A stretch of 34,457 nt of DNA from Gemmatimonadota bacterium (GCA_023249305.1 JAHFCU010000028.1:1-34457); one strand, 5' to 3'. Positions 14,796 through 23,772 are shown, numbered from the stretch's first letter. Numbers and translations: made by a program. The notes: a model not told the origin generated them from the letters alone.

Positions 14796-15838
14796 TTCCG
14801 CACCTCCTCCAACAGCGTGGCGATCTCCTGGTCCGCCGCGGCGAGCAGGACGCGGCGCTCGTTCTCGTGAAGAAAGGCGCTGGCGAAGCCGTTGCGCGCC
14901 ACCGTGCACAGTTCCTCGAAGCTGAATCCCAGGTACTTTGCGGCCTTCTGATACTCATCGGTGAGCGTGACGCCGCTCATCAAGCGATTGTCGGTGCTCA
15001 GCGCGACGTTGAGCCCGCGATCGAAGTAGGTGCGCATCGGATGCGTGTCGAGCGACGCGCTCGCGCGCGTCTGCACGTTGCTCGTCAGACAGCACTCCAT
15101 GGTGATCTGGCGATCCGCCACGTATTGCGTCAGCGAGTCGTCCTCGATGAGCCGCGTCCCGTGGCCGATGCGGCACGCGCCGCAGCGGTGCACCGCGTCG
15201 CGCACCGACTCTGCGCCGTCGCCCTCGCCCGCATGGCACGTGCACGGCAGGTCATGGGCGCGAGCGTAATCAAACGCATCCTTGTGGCGGCTCGCGCGGT
15301 TGCCGATCTCGTCGCCGGCGAGGTCGAAACCGACGACGCCGCGGTCCTTGTAGCCCACGGCGAGCCGCGCGAGCTCGAGGGAGACCTCAGGCGCCATGTT
15401 GCGGATGGCGCACACGATGATGCGACCGACGATGCCGTATTCACGTTGGGCGCGCGCGAGACCGCGCAGCGGCGCCTCAATGGTTTCCTCTAGCGACAGG
15501 CTGCCACGGACGTTCAGCACCGGCGCGTAGCGCGTCTCGAGGTAGCGCACGCCCTCACGCGCAGCGTCTTCCGCAAGTTCGTACGTGATGCGTTCGAGCG
15601 CCGCCGCGGTCTGCATCACCGAGAGCGTTACCGAGAAGCGCTCGAGGTAGTCCTCAAGATTCTCGGCGTCGTCCACGAGCATGTACGCCGCGAGCGACTC
15701 GGTGTCATCGGCGGGCATCGGCTTGTTGTATTCCGCGGCGAGCTCGAGCAGCGTCCCCGGGCGTACGCAGCCGTCGAGATGACAGTGAAGCTCCGTCTTC
15801 GGGAGCCGCTGAATGAGGTCGGCTGTGGCGACGGTCAA
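14792..15838 (-). CDS. add: adenosine deaminase
   Basis: The enzyme hydrolyses adenosine to inosine and ammonia. The 348 residues form an amidohydrolase barrel with the metal-binding HxH in LHCHLDG (His18, His20), GFDLAGDE, the catalytic HAGEG, IGHGTRL and STDNRLMSG with the metal-binding Asp. This set, particularly CHAGE and the SxD motif, is diagnostic for adenosine/AMP-type deaminases; adenine deaminase remains possible. The start is TTG 15838, overlapping the previous stop as TTGA; no other start fits before the conserved HxH region. It is coupled to punA downstream. Confidence 0.93.
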   Translation of the reverse strand: MTVATADLIQRLPKTELHCHLDGCVRPGTLLELAAEYNKPMPADDTESLAAYMLVDDAENLEDYLERFSVTLSVMQTAAALERITYELAEDAAREGVRYLETRYAPVLNVRGSLSLEETIEAPLRGLARAQREYGIVGRIIVCAIRNMAPEVSLELARLAVGYKDRGVVGFDLAGDEIGNRASRHKDAFDYARAHDLPCTCHAGEGDGAESVRDAVHRCGACRIGHGTRLIEDDSLTQYVADRQITMECCLTSNVQTRASASLDTHPMRTYFDRGLNVALSTDNRLMSGVTLTDEYQKAAKYLGFSFEELCTVARNGFASAFLHENERRVLLAAADQEIATLLEEVRK

Positions 15839-16071
15839 ACGCCGTCCTCAGCTCGTTCGGCGCGAGCGGACACGAGACGGTAGATGGCGCCGCCGAACAC
15901 CACGGCGTCGTGCGCCGCCGGCAAACCGCGGCTGTCGGTCACGCCGCGCGTGCCCGCCAAGAGCGCTTCGCCTTCGGCGGCGTCAAACGCACACACCGCA
16001 TCGAGCACCGTCGCGCCGGGCGGCACGTGCACCGTGCGTGCGTTGATGAAGACGGTGAGGGGCTCACTCAT
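15835..16071 (-). CDS. 78-aa protein of unknown function (possible beta-grasp fold)
   Basis: This small protein overlaps the nucleotidase stop at its ATG (ATGA at 16071-16068) and the adenosine deaminase start at its own stop (TTGA), so it is almost certainly translated as part of the operon. The N-terminus FINARTVHVPPGATVLDAV resembles the first strands and helix of ThiS/ubiquitin-like or ferredoxin-like beta-grasp domains. It lacks the C-terminal Gly-Gly of ThiS and MoaD, and has a single cysteine, so it is neither a classic sulfur carrier nor an iron-sulfur protein. The middle, TRGVTDSRGLPAAHDAVVFGGAIYRLV, is distinctive but unfamiliar. Function is unknown; the position suggests a partner of the purine enzymes. 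Confidence 0.75.
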   Translation of the reverse strand: MSEPLTVFINARTVHVPPGATVLDAVCAFDAAEGEALLAGTRGVTDSRGLPAAHDAVVFGGAIYRLVSARAERAEDGV

Positions 16072-19000
16072 GGCTTCGGATAGAGAAGGCGCGGCGTCTC
16101 ATCGGCGGCGATCACGCCCCCGGGCATGGCGCGCACGAACGCGACGAGAGCGTCGAGATCCTGGACATTCAGAGGTTCCACGACACGTGCCGCATCGCCA
16201 AGGCCGAGTCCGTCGCCGCCGGTGAGCATGAAGTCGCTAAGCACGAGGCGGTATTCGCGTGCCGCGTCCAGCGGCTGGCCGCCAGGCAGCCGCGCTTCGA
16301 CGAGGCGTTCACCGGCCGGCCTGCTGTTGTCCCATCGCAAAGTGATGCCGCTGACGTGCACCCGCGGCGCGCGCTGGCCGTCGTACATCCTCTCGAAGTA
16401 GGCGCGGAGCGCGCTGCCGCGCGCCGTCACTCGGTATAGCACGTTACCAAAGGGCTGCACCTCGAAGAGCGCGCCGTATGTCACCGGGCCGGCTCGCAGG
16501 TCGGCGCGGATGCCGCCGTTGTTCATCACGGCGAAGTCGGCCTCGCCCGCCGCGCGCTGCGCGTCGGCGATGAGGTGGCCGAGTCCGTATTCCTCGCCGC
16601 GGCGCAGCAGCGGGGCTCGGAGTTCGCCATGCGACTGGATGACGCGCGCCGCCACGCTCGCGGCCGCATCGCGCACAAGCGCGGCGACGTCAGGCTCCGC
16701 GGGCGTCGTGTCGCTGTCCACGTTGCGCACCCACGCGTGCGCCTTGCCAGCGACCGCTCCGTCGGCGCCGAGCGGCAGGTCGACGACGGCGATGGCGCGC
16801 CCGTTCGAGCGCGCCTGCACCAGCGGCACGCCATTGACTTCGGTGTTGAGCAGCGAGTGCGTGTGCCCGCTGATGATTGCATCCACTTTCTCCGTGATCC
16901 CCTGCGCCATCTGCATCACTTCGCCCTGGCACGTCTGCGCCGCGCCGCGCCCACTGCAGAACGCGCCGTCGTGGGCAACAACGATGATGACCGTCGCACC
17001 GCGCGCGCGGAGCGCCCGGACTCGGGTGTTGATCACGGGCGCCGGTGCGGCGAAGCGAAGGTCGGCCACGTTGGAGGCCTTCGTCGTGCGCGGTGTCAGC
17101 GGTGACGCGACACCCACGATGCCGACGCGCACGCCGCCGCGCACGACAATCGTGTCGGCGCGAATCCACGGCACGGGACGGCCATCCGCGTACGTGACGT
17201 TCGCGCCGAGGACCGCGTGGTGCAGTTCCTTCAACCGCGCGCGCAGCGAATCTTGGCCCCAGTCGAACTCGTGGTTGCCCAGGGCGCCGGCGGCGAATCC
17301 CAGCGTGTTGTAGAACTGCACCACCGGCCGGCCGAAGGCGAGGTTGGATGCTGCCGTGCCCTGGAACATGTCGCCGCCGTCCACGAGCACGGTGACGCAC
17401 GACTCGCCGTACTCCTTCTCAGCGCTGCGGATGGCGTGCGCCAGCTGCGCCGCGCCGCCACGGTTGCCCTGGTTGCCGTCGGGCCGCGGCTCGAGCGCGC
17501 CGTGGAAGTCATTCACGCTGATCACGCGCAACGTCGCCGGGCCAGCGGCTGAGGGGGTGCGCGGCGGTGCCGCGCCTGCGGACGCCGCCCAAGCATCTGG
17601 TGGAGCCGAGGGACCGCGTGCCGGAGGATGCAACGCGCGATACGCTGCCGCCGCGTAGTCCGCGGGCTCGATGCGCCAGTGATGATCGGCGTACTCCGGA
17701 GCGGCCAACTCCCGCTTGCGCTCGATGGCGGCGATGAGAAGATCGCGGATCTCCACCTGCGTGTCGCGCAGCACTCGCGCGCCCTTCAGCATGGTGTATC
17801 CGCCGCCCCCGCCAGCGCGATAGTTGTTCACGGCCAGCGTGAACGAATCGGTCGCCGCCACGACGCGGCCCCGAACCTTCAGCGCGGTGATCCGGTCGCC
17901 CATCGGCCGCGAGAGATCCATCACGTACTCGGCGCCGCCGATGATATCGAAGTTGAACCCGGGGATGTCGGGGTCCGTCGTCACCACCGGCTCTGCCCCA
18001 GACTTCACCACGAAGTAGCGCGCGCTCTGCTCGAGGTAGGCCTTCAATACGGCGCCGCCGATCTTCACAAGCTGCAGCGTGTTCTCGTACGGATACAACC
18101 TCGCCAGTTGCGCGACGGAGATCGTCTGTGGACCGAGCTGGGCGCCGAGGTCAAACGCCGCCGTGGACGCGAGGTCGGCGCCGAAGACGCGCCGCTCGAC
18201 GTCGAGGACGAAATCCACGAGCGGAGTGTCGTGCGTGCGCGATGAGTCGGAGCGCCACGCGGCGCCCGTGACGCCGATGGCGCGGTTTGCCTGCGTTCGC
18301 GCCGCCTCGTGCGCGGCCGCGACGGCCTGCACCACCACGGGTGACTCGTCGTGCCCGCGGGCGCGCACCAACTGGCCGCGTTTCTCGATCGCGCTCCAGG
18401 ACGCGCCGCGGTTCTGCAGCCGGATCGTCGCCACCGCGAGACTGCCCGCCCACTGCTGCGGCTGCATGAGCATGACGCCGTTGATCGTCGTGTCGGCGAC
18501 CTCGCGATGCGAGTGGCCGTAGATAATGAGGTCGATGCCCGGCACGCGTCGCGCAACATCACCCGCCACGTTCTCAGCGCCCATGCCGATTGTATCGTAG
18601 CTACTCGGACCGCCGATCCCGGTATGCAGCACGGCGACGACGAACTCGGCACCCGCTGCGCGCACCGAATCAACGGCAACACGCACCGCGGGCACGATCT
18701 CCGACGCCGACATCCGCCCTTGCAGGTTGGCGCGGTCCCAGACGTTGGCCCCGGGATTCGTCGCGCCGACGATGCCGACCTTCACTCCTGCGCGCTCGAG
18801 GAGAGTGTAGGCTGGGAAGGCGCGTGAACCATCGGGGCGGCGCGCGTTTGCCGCGAGGAACGGGAAGCGCGACTCCGCCACCGCCCGCTCGAGGAACGGC
18901 ACACCGTAGTTGAACTCGTGGTTGCCCACTGCCGCGGCGTCGTACCGCATCGCGTTCATCGCGGCGATCACCGGGTGTGGAGCCGTGGGATTGCGCGATG

Positions 19001-19283
19001 CTGCGAAGGTCAGCGGATTGCCTTGCAGCAGGTCGCCGCCGTCGAGCAGGATCACCCGGCCGGGGTTTGCGCGGCGCACCGAATCCACTGCCGTGGCGAG
19101 TCGCGTGAGCCCGCGGGTGGTCTCGGCGGTGTCGGCAAAGTAGTCCCACGCCCGCACGCGTCCGTGCACGTCGGAGGTTGCGGCGACGACGAGATCCACG
19201 GGAATGCCCTGCGCGCGAAGCGCCGGCGGGGCTCCGACGAGTACGGCGCTCGCAAGGAGCGCCGCGCGGGCCGATGGCAGCAT
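16068..19283 (-). CDS. secreted double-domain nucleotidase (CpdB-like + UshA-like)
   Basis: The 1071 residues contain two complete metallophosphoesterase/5'-nucleotidase modules in tandem. After a signal peptide (about 1-24, ending LRA) the first half shows SDVHG (Asp38, His40), GGDLLQGN, GNHEFNYG and GHSH, then YPYENTL and NNYRAGGGGG, features of CpdB 2',3'-cyclic nucleotidase/3'-nucleotidase. A proline/alanine linker (about 555-585) leads to the second half with VNDFHGALEP, DGGDMFQGT, GNHEFDWG, GHTHSL, NNGGIRADL and QPFGN, as in UshA 5'-nucleotidases. The same pairing is known in Bacillus YfkN. It should strip phosphate from nucleotides outside the cytoplasm. It heads an operon with add and punA that would use the nucleosides released. 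Confidence 0.93.
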   Translation of the reverse strand: MLPSARAALLASAVLVGAPPALRAQGIPVDLVVAATSDVHGRVRAWDYFADTAETTRGLTRLATAVDSVRRANPGRVILLDGGDLLQGNPLTFAASRNPTAPHPVIAAMNAMRYDAAAVGNHEFNYGVPFLERAVAESRFPFLAANARRPDGSRAFPAYTLLERAGVKVGIVGATNPGANVWDRANLQGRMSASEIVPAVRVAVDSVRAAGAEFVVAVLHTGIGGPSSYDTIGMGAENVAGDVARRVPGIDLIIYGHSHREVADTTINGVMLMQPQQWAGSLAVATIRLQNRGASWSAIEKRGQLVRARGHDESPVVVQAVAAAHEAARTQANRAIGVTGAAWRSDSSRTHDTPLVDFVLDVERRVFGADLASTAAFDLGAQLGPQTISVAQLARLYPYENTLQLVKIGGAVLKAYLEQSARYFVVKSGAEPVVTTDPDIPGFNFDIIGGAEYVMDLSRPMGDRITALKVRGRVVAATDSFTLAVNNYRAGGGGGYTMLKGARVLRDTQVEIRDLLIAAIERKRELAAPEYADHHWRIEPADYAAAAYRALHPPARGPSAPPDAWAASAGAAPPRTPSAAGPATLRVISVNDFHGALEPRPDGNQGNRGGAAQLAHAIRSAEKEYGESCVTVLVDGGDMFQGTAASNLAFGRPVVQFYNTLGFAAGALGNHEFDWGQDSLRARLKELHHAVLGANVTYADGRPVPWIRADTIVVRGGVRVGIVGVASPLTPRTTKASNVADLRFAAPAPVINTRVRALRARGATVIIVVAHDGAFCSGRGAAQTCQGEVMQMAQGITEKVDAIISGHTHSLLNTEVNGVPLVQARSNGRAIAVVDLPLGADGAVAGKAHAWVRNVDSDTTPAEPDVAALVRDAAASVAARVIQSHGELRAPLLRRGEEYGLGHLIADAQRAAGEADFAVMNNGGIRADLRAGPVTYGALFEVQPFGNVLYRVTARGSALRAYFERMYDGQRAPRVHVSGITLRWDNSRPAGERLVEARLPGGQPLDAAREYRLVLSDFMLTGGDGLGLGDAARVVEPLNVQDLDALVAFVRAMPGGVIAADETPRLLYPKP

Positions 19284-19470
19284 GTACAGAAACTATAGAG
19301 TGCACCGTTGCGACGGCAGTTGGCTCCGCGGCATGGTTGACGGCGACGCGGCGCCCTCGCCAACCTTAGCGCATCAGCGACGACCGATACCAAACCGTGA
19401 CGCGTTCGCCACTTACAGGGGCGCGCCCTCCCCGGCATCGTGCAGGCGATGCCCTTGATCCCTGCGCTCA
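19284..19470. promoter_or_regulatory. divergent nucleotidase/udk intergenic region
   Basis: These 187 bases separate the divergent nucleotidase and udk operons. On the minus strand TATAGT (19297-19292) lies only 8 bases from the nucleotidase ATG and would give an almost leaderless transcript; the matching -35 is weak. No clear promoter is visible for udk, and I see no recognisable Pho box or purine operator. Confidence 0.3.
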
Positions 19471-20094
19471 ATGAAGCCACTCATCATCGGCATTGCGGGC
19501 GGCACCGGTTCGGGCAAGTCCACGGTCGCGAAGCGCATCGCCGAGGCGATGCCCGCATCGGTCGCGTTCATTGACATGGACGCGTACTACCGCAACTTCG
19601 CCGAACTCACGCTCGACGAGCGGCGCAACGTCAACTGGGACCATCCGGACGCGTTCGACGTCGACCTGCTCGTCGCGCAGCTCGACGACCTCGCGGCGCG
19701 GGTGCCCATCAACAAGCCGATCTACGATTTCGTGCGGCACCTGCGCGCCGACGAGAGCAAGGCGGTGGCGCCGGCCGACGTCATCGTGATTGATGGCATC
19801 CTGCTCTTCGTAGACGAGCGAGTGCGCGACCGGTGCGACGTGAAGGTCTTTGTCGACACCGACGCGGACGAGCGGCTCATCCGCCGCATCCGGCGCGACA
19901 TGAAGGTGCGCGGCCGCCCGCTCGAGGAGATTCTCAATCAGTACCTCACGACGGTCCAGCCGATGCACCTCCAGTTCGTCGAGCCCAGCAAGCGCTACGC
20001 GGATCTCGTCATCCCGCGCGGCGGCCACAACACGGTGGCGATCGATCTGATCATCGCCACCATGCTGCGCCGACTTGAGGGACAGCCGACGTGA
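19471..20094 (+). CDS. udk: uridine kinase
   Basis: Uridine kinase phosphorylates uridine and cytidine to UMP and CMP in pyrimidine salvage. The 207 residues have the P-loop GIAGGTGSGKST near the N-terminus, DMDAYYRNF, the WDHPDAFD substrate motif, PIYDF, and the lid IRRIRRDMKVRGRP; all are family signatures and the length is typical. ATG 19471 is the start. Its stop overlaps the GTG start of the response regulator gene (GTGA at 20091-20094), so a pyrimidine salvage enzyme leads the phoBR transcript. It also sits back to back with the purine-salvage operon. Confidence 0.95.
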   Translation: MKPLIIGIAGGTGSGKSTVAKRIAEAMPASVAFIDMDAYYRNFAELTLDERRNVNWDHPDAFDVDLLVAQLDDLAARVPINKPIYDFVRHLRADESKAVAPADVIVIDGILLFVDERVRDRCDVKVFVDTDADERLIRRIRRDMKVRGRPLEEILNQYLTTVQPMHLQFVEPSKRYADLVIPRGGHNTVAIDLIIATMLRRLEGQPT

Positions 20095-20798
20095 CGGAAT
20101 CCAAGCCGAGGGAGAGCATACTCGTCGTGGACGACGAGCCCGACATCGTCGCGCTCGTCGTCTACCACCTCGCCAAGGAAGGCTTCCGCGTCTCGTCGGC
20201 GTCCAATGGCACGGAGGCGCTGGCGACGGCGCTGCGCGAGCGTCCGGCGCTGATCGTGCTTGACCTGATGCTCCCCGGGCTCTCCGGATTCGAAGTGCTC
20301 GAGCAGCTGCGCGCCGATGAAGCAACCAGTGGCATCGCCGTGCTGATGCTCACCGCACGCAAGGAGGAACCCGACCGCATCAAGGGACTCTCGCTCGGTG
20401 CGGATGACTATCTAACCAAGCCGTTCAGCCCGCAGGAACTGGTGCTCCGCGTGAAGGCGATCCTGCGCCGCAGCGCGTCGGCCGCACCGACCGGCGAGCT
20501 GCTGACCATCGGCGCGCTATCAATTGATCGTGCCGCGCACAAGGTGAAGGCGAGCGGCCGCGAGATCGAGCTGACTCCCACCGAGTACAAGCTCCTACTC
20601 CTGCTTGCCGAGCGACGCGGCCGCGTGCAGGGGCGCGCGCAGCTGCTCGAGACAGTATGGGAAGCCGCCCCTGACATCCAGACGCGCACGGTGGACATGC
20701 ACGTGCAGCGACTGCGTACCAAGCTCGACACGGCGGGCGACTTGATTGAGACGGTGCGCGGCTTCGGCTATCGCCTTAAGGCTCCACGCGACGCATGA
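20091..20798 (+). CDS. phoB: PhoB-type response regulator
   Basis: The 235-residue regulator has a receiver domain (about 8-122) with acidic pocket VVDDEPD, phosphoacceptor Asp58 in LIVLDLMLPG, Thr88 and Lys110 in LTKPF, and a C-terminal winged-helix OmpR-type DNA-binding domain (about 135-232) with ELTPTEYKLLLLLAER and VRGFGYRL. Position directly before phoR and pst genes identifies it as the phosphate regulator. It starts at GTG 20091, overlapping udk, and its stop overlaps the phoR ATG (ATGA). It should activate the pst genes downstream on phosphate limitation. Confidence 0.93.
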   Translation: MTESKPRESILVVDDEPDIVALVVYHLAKEGFRVSSASNGTEALATALRERPALIVLDLMLPGLSGFEVLEQLRADEATSGIAVLMLTARKEEPDRIKGLSLGADDYLTKPFSPQELVLRVKAILRRSASAAPTGELLTIGALSIDRAAHKVKASGREIELTPTEYKLLLLLAERRGRVQGRAQLLETVWEAAPDIQTRTVDMHVQRLRTKLDTAGDLIETVRGFGYRLKAPRDA

Positions 20799-22510
20799 AA
20801 CTCGTCCACCGAACGATGACGGGCGCTCTGGGCGTCGTCGCCGTGCTGGTCGTCCTGATCATCGTGCAGGTGGACCGCAAGCTTGGCGTTCGCCTGACGG
20901 AGGAAACTACCCAGCGACTCACGACGGAGGCTCGCCTCGTTGCGGGCGAGTGGACGATCGGCGTGGACGCCGACGCGCTCGCCAACCGGCTTGGCATTGA
21001 GTCGTCACATCGCGTGACCTTGGTGGACTCGACGGGCCGCGTTATCGGCGACTCGGAGTTCGACCACCCGGAGTTGGATCGTCTCCAGAATCACGCGACG
21101 CGGCCCGAGATCGTCGCGGCGCGCGATTCCGGTGTGGGCGCGGCGCGGAGGCACAGCGCGTCGGCGGGCAATGACGAACTGTACGTCGCCGTGCGCACGC
21201 CGCTCGGGTTCGCGCGCGTGTCGCTTCCGACCACCTCGTTGAACGCCATCGTCAGCGCCGCGCGCCGCGACGTCGCGATCGCGGGACTCGTCGCGCTGCT
21301 CGTTGCGGTGGTGCTGTCGTGGTTCTTCGCGCGCAGCATCTCCCAGCCGGTCGAAGAGTTGAGCGGCGTCGCCCGCGCGCTCGCCGCCGGCGATTTCAGC
21401 CAGCGTCCGGCGCGCGCCGCGCCCGGCGAAGTGGGTGACCTCGCGGTCGCCGTGAGCGGATTGGCCGAGCAGTTGAGTACGCGCGTTGACGCACTGCGCG
21501 CCGAGGAAGCGCTCGTGCGCGAACTGGCCGAGTCGCTTAATGAAGGAGTCCTCGCGCTCGACGCGCGCCAGCAGGTGGTGCGTATGAATGAGACCGCGCG
21601 TGCGCTACTCGGCATTCGCAGCGTGCTGCCGTTCGGCGCCGAACAGCTCCCGCGAGACCGCGGGTTCCGTGACGCCATGGCCGCAGCCCTCGCCGGTGAG
21701 ACGGTGCGCGACGTGGAAGTGTCACTCGGAGGACGCATCCTCAACGTGACCGCGCGCCCCCTCGACCAGGCCGGCGCGGTGCTTGCGCTTCTCGACCTGA
21801 CGCGCCTGCGGCGGCTGGAGACCGTGCGCCGCGACTTCGTCGCGAACGTCTCACACGAGTTGAAGACGCCGCTGACCGTCGTGCGCGGCTTCGCGGAAAC
21901 GCTCGCCGACGACGATCCGCCGGTCGAGGCCCGCCGCCAGTTCGCGAAGAGCATCGCGGCGCACACGCGGCGTATGCAGCGGCTCGTCGACGATTTGCTC
22001 GACCTTTCGCGCATCGAGTCGGGCGGGTGGGTGCCCGCACCGCAGTCTGTCGAGATGGCAAAGGTGATTGCCGACGACATCAGCGCCGCGCGGGCAACGG
22101 CGGACCGCACGGGGATCGCGCTGGACGTCGCGCTCGACGAGGCGGCGCTCATCGTGTTCGTGGATCCCACGGCCTTGCGCCAGATCGTCGGCAACCTCGT
22201 GGAGAATGCTCTGCGGCACACGATGCACGGCAGCGTGACGTTGCGGACGGCGCGCACGGGCGATGGGGTGACGGTGAGCGTCAGCGACACGGGATGTGGC
22301 ATCGCCGCCGAGCATCTGCCGCGTATCTTCGAGCGCTTCTACCGCGTGGACCCCGCCCGTTCGCGGGAAGAAGGCGGCACGGGCCTCGGGCTATCCATTG
22401 TCAAGCATCTCGTGGACGCGCATGGCGGACGCCTGCACGCCGAGAGCACGCTGGGCGTCGGCACGACCGTGAGTGCTTGGTTCCCCGACCGGATCGTTCT
22501 CGACGCCTGA
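20795..22510 (+). CDS. phoR: PhoR-type sensor histidine kinase
   Basis: The 571-residue membrane kinase has a first membrane helix at about 6-25, an extracytoplasmic loop of about 130 residues, a second helix at about 160-180, a HAMP linker, a PAS-like domain (about 240-345) and a kinase core. The phosphoacceptor is His354 in NVSHELKTPLT; the ATP-binding domain has NLVENALRHT, DTGCGIA, FERFYR and GGTGLGLSIVK. Coupled to phoB by ATGA and followed by pst genes, it is the phosphate sensor kinase, which in other bacteria receives its signal through PstSCAB and PhoU. The periplasmic loop is larger than in E. coli PhoR, which has almost none. Confidence 0.93.
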   Translation: MKLVHRTMTGALGVVAVLVVLIIVQVDRKLGVRLTEETTQRLTTEARLVAGEWTIGVDADALANRLGIESSHRVTLVDSTGRVIGDSEFDHPELDRLQNHATRPEIVAARDSGVGAARRHSASAGNDELYVAVRTPLGFARVSLPTTSLNAIVSAARRDVAIAGLVALLVAVVLSWFFARSISQPVEELSGVARALAAGDFSQRPARAAPGEVGDLAVAVSGLAEQLSTRVDALRAEEALVRELAESLNEGVLALDARQQVVRMNETARALLGIRSVLPFGAEQLPRDRGFRDAMAAALAGETVRDVEVSLGGRILNVTARPLDQAGAVLALLDLTRLRRLETVRRDFVANVSHELKTPLTVVRGFAETLADDDPPVEARRQFAKSIAAHTRRMQRLVDDLLDLSRIESGGWVPAPQSVEMAKVIADDISAARATADRTGIALDVALDEAALIVFVDPTALRQIVGNLVENALRHTMHGSVTLRTARTGDGVTVSVSDTGCGIAAEHLPRIFERFYRVDPARSREEGGTGLGLSIVKHLVDAHGGRLHAESTLGVGTTVSAWFPDRIVLDA

Positions 22511-22658
22511 CGTGGCACGCGGGTAACCGCGCCCGGCGTTTGTGGCACGACCGTTACACGTTGGAGGTGGCTCGGATACGGTGCAATGGGATCCTCTAGG
22601 CGTCGGCTGACCGCACAAAGCGGCCCGACGACATGACTACACCATCCCGGAGCTGCCC
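22511..22658 (+). promoter_or_regulatory. pstS upstream region with candidate PhoB site
   Basis: The 148-base gap between phoR and pstS contains CACG at 22546-22549 and again at 22557-22560, exactly 11 bases apart, the repeat period of PhoB half-sites in E. coli. The second lies in CGTTACACG (22552-22560), which recurs before pstC at 24916-24924. A short hairpin CGCGG-GTAA-CCGCG (22518-22531) follows the phoR stop. The site does not match the E. coli Pho box letters, so it is only a candidate. Confidence 0.35.
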
Positions 22659-23690
22659 GTGCGCATTCGCACCCTGTCCGTTGCCCTCGTGCTCGCCGCG
22701 GTCGCCACGACCGCCAGCGCCCAGTCGGTGGATCTCACCGGTGCGGGCGCAACATTCCCGTATCCCATCTACTCGAAGTGGTTCTCCGACTACGCCGCCA
22801 AGGCCAGGGTGCGGATCAACTATCAGTCCATCGGTTCGGGCGGCGGTATTCGTCAGCTGTCCGAGGAGACGGTGGACTTCGGCGCCTCGGACGCGCCGAT
22901 GAGCGACGCCGAGCTGGCCAAGGCCAAGGGTGGCAAGGTGCTGCACTTCCCGATGGTGCTTGGCGCGGTCGTCCTGACGTACAACCTCCCCGACGTTCAG
23001 AAGACGCTCAAGCTCTCGGGCGCGGTCCTCGGCGAGATCTTCCTCGGTCGGATCACCAAGTGGAACGACCCGCGCATCGCGGCGCTCAACGCCGGAGTCA
23101 ACCTGCCGACCAAGGATATCCTGGTCGTGCACCGCTCCGATGGCAGCGGCACGTCGTACATCTTCACGGATTACCTCACCGCTGTGAGCCCTGCGTGGGC
23201 GGGCGGCCCTGGCAAGGGCAAGGAAGTCCAGTGGCCGGTTGGACTCGGCGGCAAGGGGAACGAGGGCGTGGCCGGACAGGTGCGCCAAATTGCCGGCGCG
23301 GTCGGGTACGTCGAACTCGCCTACGCCCGCCAGAACAAGCTTGCGTATGCCGAGCTGCAGAACGCGAGCGGTGTGTTCGTGGCGCCGACAATCGAGGCGA
23401 TCACGGAAGCCGCAGCATCCGTGGCCAAGAAGCTCGAGAAGGACACGGACTATCGTGTATCCATCGTGAACGCGCCGGGAAAGAAGGCGTATCCCATCTC
23501 GTCGTTCACGTGGCTGCTCGTCTACGAGAAGATGACCGACGCCGGCAAGGCGAGGAAGCTGGCCGACTTCATCAAGTACGCGTTGAAGGACGGGCAGAAG
23601 TCAGCGCCGACGCTGGACTATGCGCCGCTGCCGGGTAACGTAGTGAAGCAACTCGAACAGCGAGCGGCCGCGCTGACGAGCGGACGCTAA
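22659..23690 (+). CDS. pstS: phosphate ABC transporter, substrate-binding protein
   Basis: PstS captures phosphate in the periplasm and delivers it to PstCA. The 343 residues start at GTG 22659, preceded by GGAG six bases upstream, with a signal peptide ending ASA-QS (about residue 21). The binding motifs are GAGATFPYPIYSKW, YQSIGSGGGI, DFGASDAPMS and HRSDGSGTSYIFTDYL, which hold phosphate through Ser, Asp and Arg side chains. It is the first pst gene after phoBR and probably the most highly expressed. Confidence 0.97.
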   Translation: MRIRTLSVALVLAAVATTASAQSVDLTGAGATFPYPIYSKWFSDYAAKARVRINYQSIGSGGGIRQLSEETVDFGASDAPMSDAELAKAKGGKVLHFPMVLGAVVLTYNLPDVQKTLKLSGAVLGEIFLGRITKWNDPRIAALNAGVNLPTKDILVVHRSDGSGTSYIFTDYLTAVSPAWAGGPGKGKEVQWPVGLGGKGNEGVAGQVRQIAGAVGYVELAYARQNKLAYAELQNASGVFVAPTIEAITEAAASVAKKLEKDTDYRVSIVNAPGKKAYPISSFTWLLVYEKMTDAGKARKLADFIKYALKDGQKSAPTLDYAPLPGNVVKQLEQRAAALTSGR

Positions 23691-23772
23691 CGAACATCAA
23701 CCAGTGGGGCCGCGATTGCCGACGGTTCTCGGTGATGCCGCGCCCCCACTCCGCCCCCGATCCCAACTCGCC

